Assembly: GCF_027533845.1 (NCBI RefSeq)
Contig: NZ_JAPZVN010000014.1
Location: 101,760 to 165,759 of the forward strand
Direction of reading: 5' to 3'
Length of the DNA: 64,000 bases
Source: Streptomyces sp. RPT161
GTDB taxonomy: Bacteria > Actinomycetota > Actinomycetes > Streptomycetales > Streptomycetaceae
Shown here: piece after piece, positions 45,027 through 53,504 of the stretch
Layout of the letters: each line of letters begins with the position of its first letter
How positions within the stretch are numbered: position 1 is the first letter of the stretch
Notes under the pieces: model-generated
What the model was told of the DNA's origin: nothing
What the model saw: only the letters and a program-made list of their open reading frames with translations
The model's database searches: none
Made by a program: the position numbers and the translations under genes

Positions 45027-45123
45027 TGGACCTGACCGGTCGGTATTTCCATAACCAGCCGGTGAAACAGCGGGGGCCATGCCCCCTCCGCCCGGCCTCC
45101 ACCCTGCCCAGGAGGTCCCCCAC

Positions 45124-46854
45124 GTGCGCTTTTCCCGTAGCCCCAGCAGACCACTGACAGCCGCGCTGTCCGTGCTGGCACTGGCCGCGGCCGGTCTCGG
45201 CGTCGCCGCGCAGGCCGACGCGTCGTCAGCCGTCCGGCCCGCGGTGCACGCCGCGACCGCGGCCAACACCACCGGTGCGGCGGCCACCAGCGGCGGCCTG
45301 AAGGTCGCGTACTACGACCAGTGGTCGATCTACCAGAACGCCTTCTACCCCAAGAACGTCGACAGCGAGGGGATGGCGGGCAAACTCGACTATCTGATCT
45401 ACGACTTCGAGAACATCGACCCCACCAACCTCACCTGCTTCGAGACCACCAAGGCCACCGACCCCGATCCAGGCGGTGAGAACGACCCCAACGCCGGTGA
45501 CGGCGCCGGGGACTCGTTCGCCGACTACCAGAAGTCCTACGGCTCGGACATCAGCGTGGACGGCACCGCCGACACCTGGAACCAGCCGATCGCGGGCAAC
45601 TTCCACCAGCTCCAGGAGCTCAAGGCGAAGAATCCGCACCTGAAGGTGCTGCTCTCGCTGGGCGGTTGGACGTACTCCAAGTACTTCTCCGACGCGGCGG
45701 CCAGCGACGCCTCGCGCAAGAAGCTGGTCTCGTCCTGCATCGACATGTTCATCAAGGGCAACCTGCCCTCGCAGGGCGGCTACGGCGGCCCCGGTACCGC
45801 CAAGGGCATCTTCGACGGCTTCGACATCGACTGGGAGTACCCGGGCGGCGGCGGACACGTCGGCAACCACTCCAGCACCGCCGACAAGCAGGACTTCACC
45901 GCGCTGCTCGCCGAGTTCCGCTCGGAGCTGGACGCCCAGGGCCAGGCCGACGGCAAGAGCTACGCCCTCAGCGCGGCCATCCCCGCGGGCCAGGACAAGA
46001 TCACCAATGTGCAGACTGACAAGATCGGCCAGTACCTGACGTTCGGGGACGTCATGACGTACGACATGCACGGCGGTTGGGAGGCCACCGGGCCCACGAA
46101 CCACGCCGCGCCGGTCTACGACAACCCCAACGACCCCAGCCAGCCCATCGCCCCGGGCACCGAGAAGTACTCCGACGACGCGGCGATCCGGGCCTACACC
46201 GTGGGCGACCAGCAGTACGGCATACCCGGCGGCTTCCCGGCCAACAAGCTCAACCTCGGGGTGCCGTTCTACTACCGGGGCTGGACCGGCGTACCGGCGG
46301 GCAGCAACCACGGCCTGTTCCAGAGCGCTACCGGACCGGCCGCCGGCGCCGCCGACTCCGGGAACGTACCGGGCATCAGGATGTACAAGGAGCTGGCCGG
46401 GATCGTCGACAACCCCGGTGACACCTTCTGGGACCCCGCGGCGCAGGCGGCGTACTTCTACGACGGCAACAACTTCTGGTCCGGCGAGGACGCCCAGTCC
46501 ATCCAGGCCAAGGCCGACTACCTGCACTGCAACGGGCTCGGCGGCACCATGATGTTCTCGCTCTACGACCTGGACCAGAGCGCGTCGCTGTTCAACGACA
46601 CCGTCAACGACACCAACGGCTCGGCCGCGTCGTGCAGTTCGAGCCCGACCCCCACCCCGACGCCGACCCCCACCCCGACCCCGACCCCGCCGGGCACCTG
46701 CACCGCCGCGCCGTGGGACAAGTCCGCGATCTACACCGCGGGCAACACCGTCTCGTACGGCGGACACAGCTGGAAGGCCAAGTGGTGGACGCAGGGCGAA
46801 CAGCCCGGCACCACCGGCCAGTGGGGCGTCTGGCAGGACCTCGGCGCCTGCTGA
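45124..46854 (+). CDS. Secreted multidomain GH18 chitinase with C-terminal chitin-binding domain
   Basis: A 576-residue exported endochitinase-type enzyme. GTG 45124 has CAGGAGG upstream and opens a signal peptide (about 1-33). The catalytic domain has SLGGW (about 178-182), DGFDIDWEYP (Asp231-Pro240, catalytic Glu238), and MTYDMHGGWE. An insertion after the catalytic Glu (CID-like, GGGHVGNHSS and following) suggests a deep cleft. A repetitive PT linker (about 505-525) leads to a CBM5/12-type domain whose WKAKWWTQGE is the same as in the smaller chitinase at 34955. Confidence 0.92.
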   Translation: MRFSRSPSRPLTAALSVLALAAAGLGVAAQADASSAVRPAVHAATAANTTGAAATSGGLKVAYYDQWSIYQNAFYPKNVDSEGMAGKLDYLIYDFENIDPTNLTCFETTKATDPDPGGENDPNAGDGAGDSFADYQKSYGSDISVDGTADTWNQPIAGNFHQLQELKAKNPHLKVLLSLGGWTYSKYFSDAAASDASRKKLVSSCIDMFIKGNLPSQGGYGGPGTAKGIFDGFDIDWEYPGGGGHVGNHSSTADKQDFTALLAEFRSELDAQGQADGKSYALSAAIPAGQDKITNVQTDKIGQYLTFGDVMTYDMHGGWEATGPTNHAAPVYDNPNDPSQPIAPGTEKYSDDAAIRAYTVGDQQYGIPGGFPANKLNLGVPFYYRGWTGVPAGSNHGLFQSATGPAAGAADSGNVPGIRMYKELAGIVDNPGDTFWDPAAQAAYFYDGNNFWSGEDAQSIQAKADYLHCNGLGGTMMFSLYDLDQSASLFNDTVNDTNGSAASCSSSPTPTPTPTPTPTPTPPGTCTAAPWDKSAIYTAGNTVSYGGHSWKAKWWTQGEQPGTTGQWGVWQDLGAC

Positions 46855-46885
46855 GTCCGCGCCGGACCGCCTTCCCCCCACCCGT

Positions 46886-46926
46886 GATGCTCGGCGGGCT
46901 CCGCCGGTCAACGCCCGCCGAGCATC
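46886..46926. terminator. Hairpin between convergent chitinase and GGDEF-EAL genes
   Basis: GATGCTCGGCGGGC / GCCCGCCGAGCATC, a 14-bp perfect stem with a 13-base loop. The right arm encodes the last residues of the minus-strand protein, so terminator and coding end are shared. Confidence 0.6.
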
Positions 46927-48701
46927 GCGGAGATGCGCTCCGCCGCGACCGGGCGGGAGTAGAACCACCCCTGACCGGTGTCGCATCCGATCCGCCGCAG
47001 CCGCTCGGCCTGCTCCGCGTTCTCCACGCACTCCGCGGTGACGGTCAGGCCGAGCCGGTGCGCCAGCTCCACCAGGGCCACGACGATCGTCTCGTCGGCG
47101 GGGTTCGGATGTTCGGGCGAACGGAAGCCCCGCACAAACGATCCATCCAGCTTCAGTGCGGCCACCGGGAGTCGGCTCAGATACGCCAGGTTCGAATAGC
47201 CGGTGCCGAAGTCGTCGATGGCGATCCGCACGCCCATCTCACTCAGCGCGTGCAGCGCCTGCAGCGGCTGCCCGGCCGAACCCATCACCGCCGACTCGGT
47301 CAGCTCCAACTGGAGCAGTTCCGGGGGAAGTCCGGTCTCGTCCAGGATCTCGGCCACATCGGTCACCAGATCCGAGTCCCACACCTGCCGCACCGCCACG
47401 TTGACGCTGACGAACAGCGGCTCGTCCGGGTGGTCCTTCTGCCAGGCCCGGGCCCGCCGGCAGGACTCGGCGAGCACCCAGTGGCCGAGCTGGACGATCG
47501 AGCCGTTCTCCTCGGCAAGACCGATGAAGCGATTCGGCGCCAGCCTGCCGAACTGGGGGTGCTCCCAGCGCACCAGCGCCTCCACCCCGCGCAGCGCGCC
47601 ACCGGACAGCGCGACCAGCGGTTGGTACTCCAGTACGAACTCGCCACGCTCCACCGCCTGCCGCAGCGTGCTGGACAGCGACTGGCGGGTCATCCGGTGT
47701 GCGTTGCGCTCCGGGTCGAAAAGCGTCCAGCGCGCCTTGCCGTCCGCCTTGGCCCAGTACAGCGTGGTGTCGGCGGCCTGCATCAGACAGGTCGGCGAGG
47801 TGCCCGCGGTGGGCCGCTCGACCACGCCGATGCTCGCCGAGACCGCCAGCCGGTGCCCCTCCAGGTCGAACGGCCGTTGCAGCGCGGACAGCACGGTGTC
47901 GGCGAGCGCCACCAACTGCTCGGTGTCCTGCGACTCCTCCACCAGCAGGGCGAACTCGTCGCCGCCGAGCCGGGCGGCCAGATGGCCGCCCTCGGCGACG
48001 CAGGCGAGCAGCCGGGTGGCGACCGCGGCCAGCAGCCGGTCGCCGATGGCGTGCCCCAGCGTGTCGTTGACCGCCTTGAAGCCGTCCAGGTCGAGGTAGC
48101 AGATCCCGACCCGGCCGCTGGTCGGCGAGCGCAGCGCGGCCGAGAGCCGCTCGAAGAACAGGGCGCGGTTGGGCAGCCGGGTCACCGGGTCGTGCATCTG
48201 CAAGTGGCGCAGCCGGGCGGCCAGTTCGCGCTGCTCGGTCACGTCCTCCACGGACAGCAGCGCGCCCGCGGAGCGTGCGCCCTGGTCGCGTTGGCGCAGC
48301 GACTCGATGGTGACCTCGGCCCACATCCCGTGGCCGTCACGGCTTTTGAGCCGACAGGTCCTGCGCAGCCGCTCCCGGGCACCGCGCAGTACGTCCTGGT
48401 AAGCGTCCCGGGACCGCTCGTCGCCGCCGAGTCCGACGAGTTCGGCGGCCCGGCGGTCGGCCAGTCCGGCCGGGTCGGTGCCGAGCAACGAGCCCAGCGC
48501 CGGGTTGGCCGCCAGCAGTCGTCCGTCGCGGTCGACCAACGCCATCGCGGTTCGCGCGGCGTTGAAAGCGGCGTGATAATCGCGGAGCTCCGCGGCGGCG
48601 CTTCCAGGGATCGGATTGTCACACTCCGTGACGTCTCTGGAGCACTCCGCGGGCTCGCTTTCCCGGCTGACCAAAGGTCCGCCTTCAGCTTGCTCCCGCA
48701 T
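46908..48701 (-). CDS. PAS-GGDEF-EAL c-di-GMP signalling protein
   Basis: A 597-residue cytosolic protein: PAS/PAC sensor (about 40-160), diguanylate cyclase domain with intact GGDEF (246-250) in ARLGGDEFALL, and phosphodiesterase domain with EAL (374-376), the metal site in TIDDFGTGYSNL-like sequence (here AIDDFGTGYSNL) and KLDGSFVRG. There is no RxxD inhibitory site ahead of GGDEF, so product inhibition is unlikely. Both domains look competent. In Streptomyces c-di-GMP controls BldD and thus development; a role in that is inferred. Confidence 0.92.
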   Translation of the reverse strand: MREQAEGGPLVSRESEPAECSRDVTECDNPIPGSAAAELRDYHAAFNAARTAMALVDRDGRLLAANPALGSLLGTDPAGLADRRAAELVGLGGDERSRDAYQDVLRGARERLRRTCRLKSRDGHGMWAEVTIESLRQRDQGARSAGALLSVEDVTEQRELAARLRHLQMHDPVTRLPNRALFFERLSAALRSPTSGRVGICYLDLDGFKAVNDTLGHAIGDRLLAAVATRLLACVAEGGHLAARLGGDEFALLVEESQDTEQLVALADTVLSALQRPFDLEGHRLAVSASIGVVERPTAGTSPTCLMQAADTTLYWAKADGKARWTLFDPERNAHRMTRQSLSSTLRQAVERGEFVLEYQPLVALSGGALRGVEALVRWEHPQFGRLAPNRFIGLAEENGSIVQLGHWVLAESCRRARAWQKDHPDEPLFVSVNVAVRQVWDSDLVTDVAEILDETGLPPELLQLELTESAVMGSAGQPLQALHALSEMGVRIAIDDFGTGYSNLAYLSRLPVAALKLDGSFVRGFRSPEHPNPADETIVVALVELAHRLGLTVTAECVENAEQAERLRRIGCDTGQGWFYSRPVAAERISAMLGGR

Positions 48702-49433
48702 CGCAGTCGTCTCGCACAGGTAGTCGGGGAGGTGTGGAGGGAACCGCCGGAAGCGGTTCCTATGCTGGAAATGTGGCGATCATAGAGGTTCGTAGCGGGC
48801 CTGAGCCACTGTCACGGTGGTGATTCTTGGCACGTGAAACAGGGTGGGAAGCGGAGTGACCGTTCCTTCGATATCGATGTACCCCTCCGCGTCGGATGCT
48901 GCACCCAAATGATCGAACGGGATCACTGGTTACGGAGTGTAGTTAACTGAGTCTGCCTCAATTGGCTCAGTAGAACAGGGCGTACACCCGCAAACCATCA
49001 CAGGCTGGATGGGTCAGCGAGGGTGGCCCGACTCCTTCCGGGCCGGATCCGTCCGGGAGGCGGTGTGCGAGATCGCCTACGGCGCGTTCGGAGCCGCCTC
49101 CAGCCCCGCACGCACGCCGCGACAAGCCGTCGCACGCCCATTGCGACCGGCGTATCGGCTTCGCCGGATACGCCGGTTGTGCGAGGTCCGCGTGGCGGCG
49201 GGGGCGCGGGGGGCGGTACCGGGCGCGCGCGGGGTTCCGGCCTCCCCCCGGCAGGGCGGGCGGCGCGGGCTTCGGTGGGTTGGAGACCGCCGGGTTACGC
49301 CGTTCAGGTGGCTCGCCGCTGCGGAGGGCAGAAGGTCTCACCACGGTGGCGGATGGGGGGCGCGGGGTGCGGCGGGGGTGGGCGAGGCGCGGGGAGCACC
49401 GCCGGCGAGGGGTGGAACCGGCGGGGGGTGGCC
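48702..49433. other. 732-base intergenic region upstream of divergent GGDEF-EAL and metalloprotease genes
   Basis: No ORF here has convincing codon use together with a ribosome binding site. The left 280 bases are relatively A/T-rich and hold a hairpin GGAACCGC-cggaa-GCGGTTCC (48740-48760) and a TCACggtgGTGA inverted repeat near 48811-48823, loosely like a BldD site but with wrong spacing. The right half is very G-rich with one frame open into the metalloprotease gene, which I read as non-coding. Confidence 0.5.
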
Positions 49434-50612
49434 ATGGTGGTGGGGTTCGTGGCGCTCGTGGCGTGGAGCCTGGTGGCGGGGCCCGCGGCCGCCGCGCCGA
49501 TGCGGGGGCCGTGCGCGCTGGAACGCACCGACGTACGGCACTCGGAGGGCGTGGACCGCTGGAACGGCGGCTACCCCCGCCCGTTGGGCGACGTGAACGC
49601 CGTCATGGTCTTCCTCTCGTTCCCCGACCACGTCCCCGACGTCGACACGCGGGCACTGACCGCCGATCACTTCCCGGCCACCACCACGTTCCTGACCCGC
49701 GCCTCGTACGGGCGCCTCCGGCTCCACCCGCACGTCGTACAGCGCTGGTTCCGCATGCCGCGCCCCTCCACGGCGTACGGCATCCACCGCGACTGGGCCG
49801 ACGGGCTGCGCGCGCAGTACCTCCAGGACGCGATCTCGACCGTCGGCGGAGCCGTCGACTTCCGGCGCTACCCGGTGATCTACCTCGTCGCCGACCCGGA
49901 CGCCCGCGGCGTGGACGCCGACGCCACCAAGGTGATCAACCTCGCCCGCCCGATCCACTCCGGCCACGCCACCATCGACCGACTGGTGACCGTCTTCGAA
50001 CACCACCCGCCGGACCAGAACGTACTGGCCCACGAGACCAACCACGTCTTCGACCTGCCGGACCTGTACTTCCGCCCGCCCCCCGGCAGCAACGACTCCT
50101 GGGACACCCGGGTGGGCGACTGGGACCTCATGGGCAGCCAGTTCGCCCTGGCCCCCGACCTGTTCGCCTGGCACCGCTGGAAGTACGGCTGGATAGACCC
50201 CGGCCAGGTGGTCTGCGTGGACCATCCGGGTACCACCACGCGCACCCTGTCCCCCGTCGAGGTGCGCGGCGGCACCAAGCTGATCGTGGTCCGCGTCAAC
50301 GTCACCACGGCACTGGCGATCGAGGCCAGGGAGGCCCGGGGCAACGACGAGCACGCCTGCACCCAGGGCGTACTGCTCTACGAGGTGCACACCGACATCC
50401 AGTCCGGCGAGGGGCCGATCACCGTGATGGACGGCCATCCGTGGACCGGCGCCTGCTACGGCACGTCCGTGTACCCGCAGCTCGCCGACGCGCCGCTCGG
50501 CGTGGGCGAGTCGTACACGTACCACTTCGGGCGCCTGGCGCAGGACGTGCTGAACATCCATGTCGATCGCCACGGGCACCGCGGCTGGACCGTCACGGCG
50601 GACGAGCGATGA
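49434..50612 (+). CDS. Secreted M6-type metalloprotease domain protein 1
   Basis: A 392-residue exported protease of the M6 (immune inhibitor A-like) type. ATG 49434 opens a signal peptide (about 1-21, ending AAAAP). The zinc site is LAHETNHVFDLPDLY (His200, Glu201, His204; Asp210 as possible third ligand). The N-terminal RASYGRL motif (89-95) and C-terminal GNDEHACTQGVLLYEV are shared with the next gene. Two conserved Cys pairs are likely in the mature protein. Its TGA overlaps the ATG of the second copy, so the two are translationally coupled. Confidence 0.85.
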   Translation: MVVGFVALVAWSLVAGPAAAAPMRGPCALERTDVRHSEGVDRWNGGYPRPLGDVNAVMVFLSFPDHVPDVDTRALTADHFPATTTFLTRASYGRLRLHPHVVQRWFRMPRPSTAYGIHRDWADGLRAQYLQDAISTVGGAVDFRRYPVIYLVADPDARGVDADATKVINLARPIHSGHATIDRLVTVFEHHPPDQNVLAHETNHVFDLPDLYFRPPPGSNDSWDTRVGDWDLMGSQFALAPDLFAWHRWKYGWIDPGQVVCVDHPGTTTRTLSPVEVRGGTKLIVVRVNVTTALAIEAREARGNDEHACTQGVLLYEVHTDIQSGEGPITVMDGHPWTGACYGTSVYPQLADAPLGVGESYTYHFGRLAQDVLNIHVDRHGHRGWTVTADER

Positions 50613-51856
50613 GGCGGGCGAAGCGCAGGGAGGGCCACATATGGTGGAAAGCCGCCGCGATGGCCGGTGTCCTGCTGCTCGGCGGCGGCAGCTCCACCCT
50701 GATCGGCCCCACCGCGTCCAGCGCGCCCCCGACGTCGGCGACCCCCTCCGGCCGCCCCTGCGCGCTGCGGGCCCACCGGGGCACCGAGATGTCCGAGGGT
50801 TTCGCCGCGCTCCGCGACCCCGCCTACGCCAGGTCCACCGGGGAGGTGCGCGCCCTCACCCTGTTCATCGACTTCCCGGACGCGCCCGCCCGGGAGAGCG
50901 CGGGCAGCCGCTACGCCGAGTTCTTCCCGTTCGTACCGCGGTGGTACGCCCGCGCCTCGTACGGCAGGCTGCGCTACCACGTCTTCCCGGTGCTGCGGTA
51001 CTTCCGGATGCCGCGCACGTTCGAGTCGTACGGGATAACGCGCGGCTACGGGTGGTCGGTGCACCGCGCGATGATGCGGGACCTGGCCGCGGTGGTCGGG
51101 CGCAGCGTGGACTTCCGCGGCTACGACCTGGTCAACGTGATCGCCACGCCCAACGCGGGGCCGCCCGCGGACGAGACGGTGCTCTCCGTCACATGGACCG
51201 GCGGCACCGCCGCGCGCACCGAGGACGGCACCCATCTCGACCGGGTCTCCATGATCTACGGCCACGACCAGGCCGGACCGCGGGTGCTCGCGCACGAGAA
51301 CGGACACATACTCGGCCTGCCCGACCTCTACGCCGCCGACGACTTCCACCGCACCGACCGGCTGGCCGGCCAGTGGGACATCATGTCCCTGGACTGGGGG
51401 CTGCAGAGCGATCCGTTCGCCTGGCACAAGTGGCGCCTGGGCTGGCTGGACGACGCTCAGGTGGGGTGCGTCACCGGACGTGGAGCGCGGATCTTCCAGC
51501 TCGCGCCCCTTGAGCTGCCAGGCGGCCGCAAGGCGGTGGTGATCCCGTACGGCCGCAGGGCCGCGTATGTGGTGGAGGCGCGCACGGCGCGGGAGAACGA
51601 CGCGTCGGCGTGCAGCGAGGGGGTGCTGGTGTACCGGGTGCGCACGGATGTGGACACGGGGGACGGGCCGATCAAGGTCATCGACGCCCATCCGGGCACC
51701 AGTGCCTGCGAATTCAGCAGCGGCTCGTTCAACTCCCTCAACGACGCTCCCTACCGCGCGGGGGAGCGGTTCGCCGACCGCGACAAGGGCATAGGGGTCG
51801 ACGTACTGGCCAGGGACGCCGACGGCGGCTGGACGATAAGGGTGACAAGAACGTAG
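50609..51856 (+). CDS. Secreted M6-type metalloprotease domain protein 2
   Basis: A 415-residue paralogue of the preceding protease. The N-terminus is basic with a hydrophobic segment (about 15-35). Zinc motif LAHENGHILGLPDLY has His229, Glu230, His233; RASYGRL recurs at about 115-121 and ENDASACSEGVLVYRV near the C-terminus matches the sister gene. The ATGA overlap points to equal production of both proteins and possibly a complex. A terminator and tRNA-Lys follow. Confidence 0.85.
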   Translation: MRRAKRREGHIWWKAAAMAGVLLLGGGSSTLIGPTASSAPPTSATPSGRPCALRAHRGTEMSEGFAALRDPAYARSTGEVRALTLFIDFPDAPARESAGSRYAEFFPFVPRWYARASYGRLRYHVFPVLRYFRMPRTFESYGITRGYGWSVHRAMMRDLAAVVGRSVDFRGYDLVNVIATPNAGPPADETVLSVTWTGGTAARTEDGTHLDRVSMIYGHDQAGPRVLAHENGHILGLPDLYAADDFHRTDRLAGQWDIMSLDWGLQSDPFAWHKWRLGWLDDAQVGCVTGRGARIFQLAPLELPGGRKAVVIPYGRRAAYVVEARTARENDASACSEGVLVYRVRTDVDTGDGPIKVIDAHPGTSACEFSSGSFNSLNDAPYRAGERFADRDKGIGVDVLARDADGGWTIRVTRT

Positions 51857-51880
51857 GCCCCCACGATCACGTGGGGGCCT
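51855..51880. terminator. Terminator between metalloprotease operon and tRNA-Lys copy 3
   Basis: AGGCCCCCACG-atca-CGTGGGGGCCT, an 11-bp perfect stem with a tetraloop that overlaps the protease stop codon. It can act in both directions. Confidence 0.7.
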
Positions 51881-51886
51881 CCATGG

Positions 51887-51959
<73 letters not shown>

Positions 51960-52135
51960 CCGTGCGGGAAATACTACCTGACGAAAGGGCGTGCCCTGAC
52001 CACCCGGCCCTCCGGCCCGAAGCCCACCGGGCGCGGCCCGTCGGGTCCGGTGACGGAGTTCCGAAGGGGTGGGGGAGCGGAGTCCTCCCGGCGAGGCCCG
52101 AGCGCCCGGCGTACCCGCACCGCCACATGCAAAGA

Positions 52136-52161
52136 GGCCCCACACGCAAGCATGTGGGGCC
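52136..52161 (-). terminator. Terminator of tRNA-Lys copy 4
   Basis: GGCCCCACA-cgcaagca-TGTGGGGCC, a 9-bp stem, near-identical to the copy 2 terminator and placed the same 4 bases from the tRNA 3' end. Confidence 0.65.
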
Positions 52162-52165
52162 GTTG

Positions 52166-52238
<73 letters not shown>

Positions 52239-52306
52239 CGGTCAACGTCGAAGACCTTAGCACCCTGATCCGGAGGAAGAAAAATCGATAAGTCTTCCCT
52301 CCTGGT

Positions 52307-52840
52307 TCACCTCCCGTCCCGCCCCGAGTGGGCCGCCCGCAGGCAGGCCCAGAGCAGCACGGGCGCGCCCGGCAGCCAGGGGTGCCGGGCGCCCGGCGCC
52401 ACCAGCCAGCGCGACCTGCTGGCACTGTGCTGTCCGTCACACGCCGGCACCAGCGGCGGCACCGTCACCGTCTCGCCCGGCCCGTGGCACATCAGTGGCG
52501 GCATCGGCACGCCCCACTCCTCCCAGGCCAGCAGCGCGGGCAGCCGCTCGGCGGTGCCGGGTACGGCGAAGACCAGGATCCGGCCGCGGTGTACCGCCAC
52601 CGGCCCGCAGCCCGGGCCGGCCGCCCATAACCGGTCCAGGACCCGGCGGCCGAACAGTGCCGGCAGGTTCAGCACGTCGAACGCCGTCCCGCACGGCAGC
52701 ACACTGGGCGCCGTGGGCCGCGCCGCCCACAGGGCGTGGACACTGCGCGGGAAGGCGCTGGCCGAGGCGAGCCAGTCCGCCCCGTCGACCGTCACGTACT
52801 CGGCACGCAGCATGGCGTCCGGCTCCCAGGTATCCGTCAT
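52307..52840 (-). CDS. Prim-pol-like (bifunctional DNA primase/polymerase domain) protein
   Basis: A 177-residue protein resembling the small streptomycete proteins annotated as bifunctional DNA primase/polymerase. Landmarks are SVLPCGTAFDVLNLPALFGRR (read as LPCGTAFDVLN and LFGRRVLDRLW, about 45-72), GCGPVAVHRGRILVFAVPGT (about 77-96) and WEEWGVPMPPL. The catalytic acidic cluster of true prim-pols is not clear, so it may be a non-catalytic relative. It stands alone next to tRNA-Lys copy 4. Confidence 0.65.
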   Translation of the reverse strand: MTDTWEPDAMLRAEYVTVDGADWLASASAFPRSVHALWAARPTAPSVLPCGTAFDVLNLPALFGRRVLDRLWAAGPGCGPVAVHRGRILVFAVPGTAERLPALLAWEEWGVPMPPLMCHGPGETVTVPPLVPACDGQHSASRSRWLVAPGARHPWLPGAPVLLWACLRAAHSGRDGR

Positions 52841-53002
52841 GGCAGACAGATCTACCGGCGCTGTGCACTCCGTTTCGCCGGATCACCGGAATCCGGGACG
52901 CCCCTGGCCGCGCGGCACTACGCTTCTCGCATATGCCACCGGCTTGTGGATCCCGTGCATCAGCACGTGCACAGCGTCATTAACCGGTCGGTGGACGGCG
53001 CC

Positions 53003-53368
53003 TCACTCGCGCGGCGGCTGCCCGTTGAGCAGCTCCAGGCCGAAGTCGACCATCCGCTTCGCGTAGTCCTCGCTCCAATCGGCACGCTCCGCGATCGCGG
53101 CGATCGACATCCGGTCGAACCGCCGGGGATCCGCGAGCTGCGCCGCCGCGATCGCCTGGAACTCGGTGGCTCGGTCGGCCGCCGCCCGGAACGCCAGCGC
53201 CAGCTCGGTGGAGCGGTCCAGCAGCCGCCCCGGGTCCTCTATCGACTCCAGGTCGAAGAAGTGCTCGGGATCGGAGGCCGCCGCCTCGGGTTCGAAAAGC
53301 AGCCGCGCGGGCCGCATCCGGTGCTGGGCTGCGTCTGGCGTCTGCTGAGCCGACTGCGGCTCGGACAT
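53003..53368 (-). CDS. Conserved hypothetical protein (Streptomyces type)
   Basis: A 121-residue mostly helical, acidic protein with a disordered Gln/Pro-rich N-terminus. Visible landmarks are FFDLESIEDPGRLLDRSTEL (about 37-56) and ADWSEDYAKRMVDFGLELL (about 95-113). No catalytic motif or membrane segment is evident. AGGTACC lies near the ATG. It is transcribed in the same direction as the helicase operon, 137 bases behind it, but could be separate. Confidence 0.6.
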   Translation of the reverse strand: MSEPQSAQQTPDAAQHRMRPARLLFEPEAAASDPEHFFDLESIEDPGRLLDRSTELALAFRAAADRATEFQAIAAAQLADPRRFDRMSIAAIAERADWSEDYAKRMVDFGLELLNGQPPRE

Positions 53369-53504
53369 CTAGGTACCTCCAGATCGTGGGCCGCCTACCA
53401 TTGTCCCGCACGAGGCAAGGCTGCCGAGCGCCGTGTTCGTTCGGCCGCTTCGGGCGGCGTGCCGGACTCCGCCCGGCGCCGCCGACGGCCCGGCCGAGCG
53501 CTCG

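Noticed and set aside
46660..46690. Short CCCCGAC/CCCCACC tandem repeats as a CRISPR-like or satellite array
   Set aside because: They encode the PT linker of the chitinase in frame; no spacers and no cas genes are present.
49009..49596. ORF upstream of the first metalloprotease as a separate gene
   Set aside because: It has no ribosome binding site and an Arg/Gly/Ala-rich product, and it overlaps the start of the protease in another frame.
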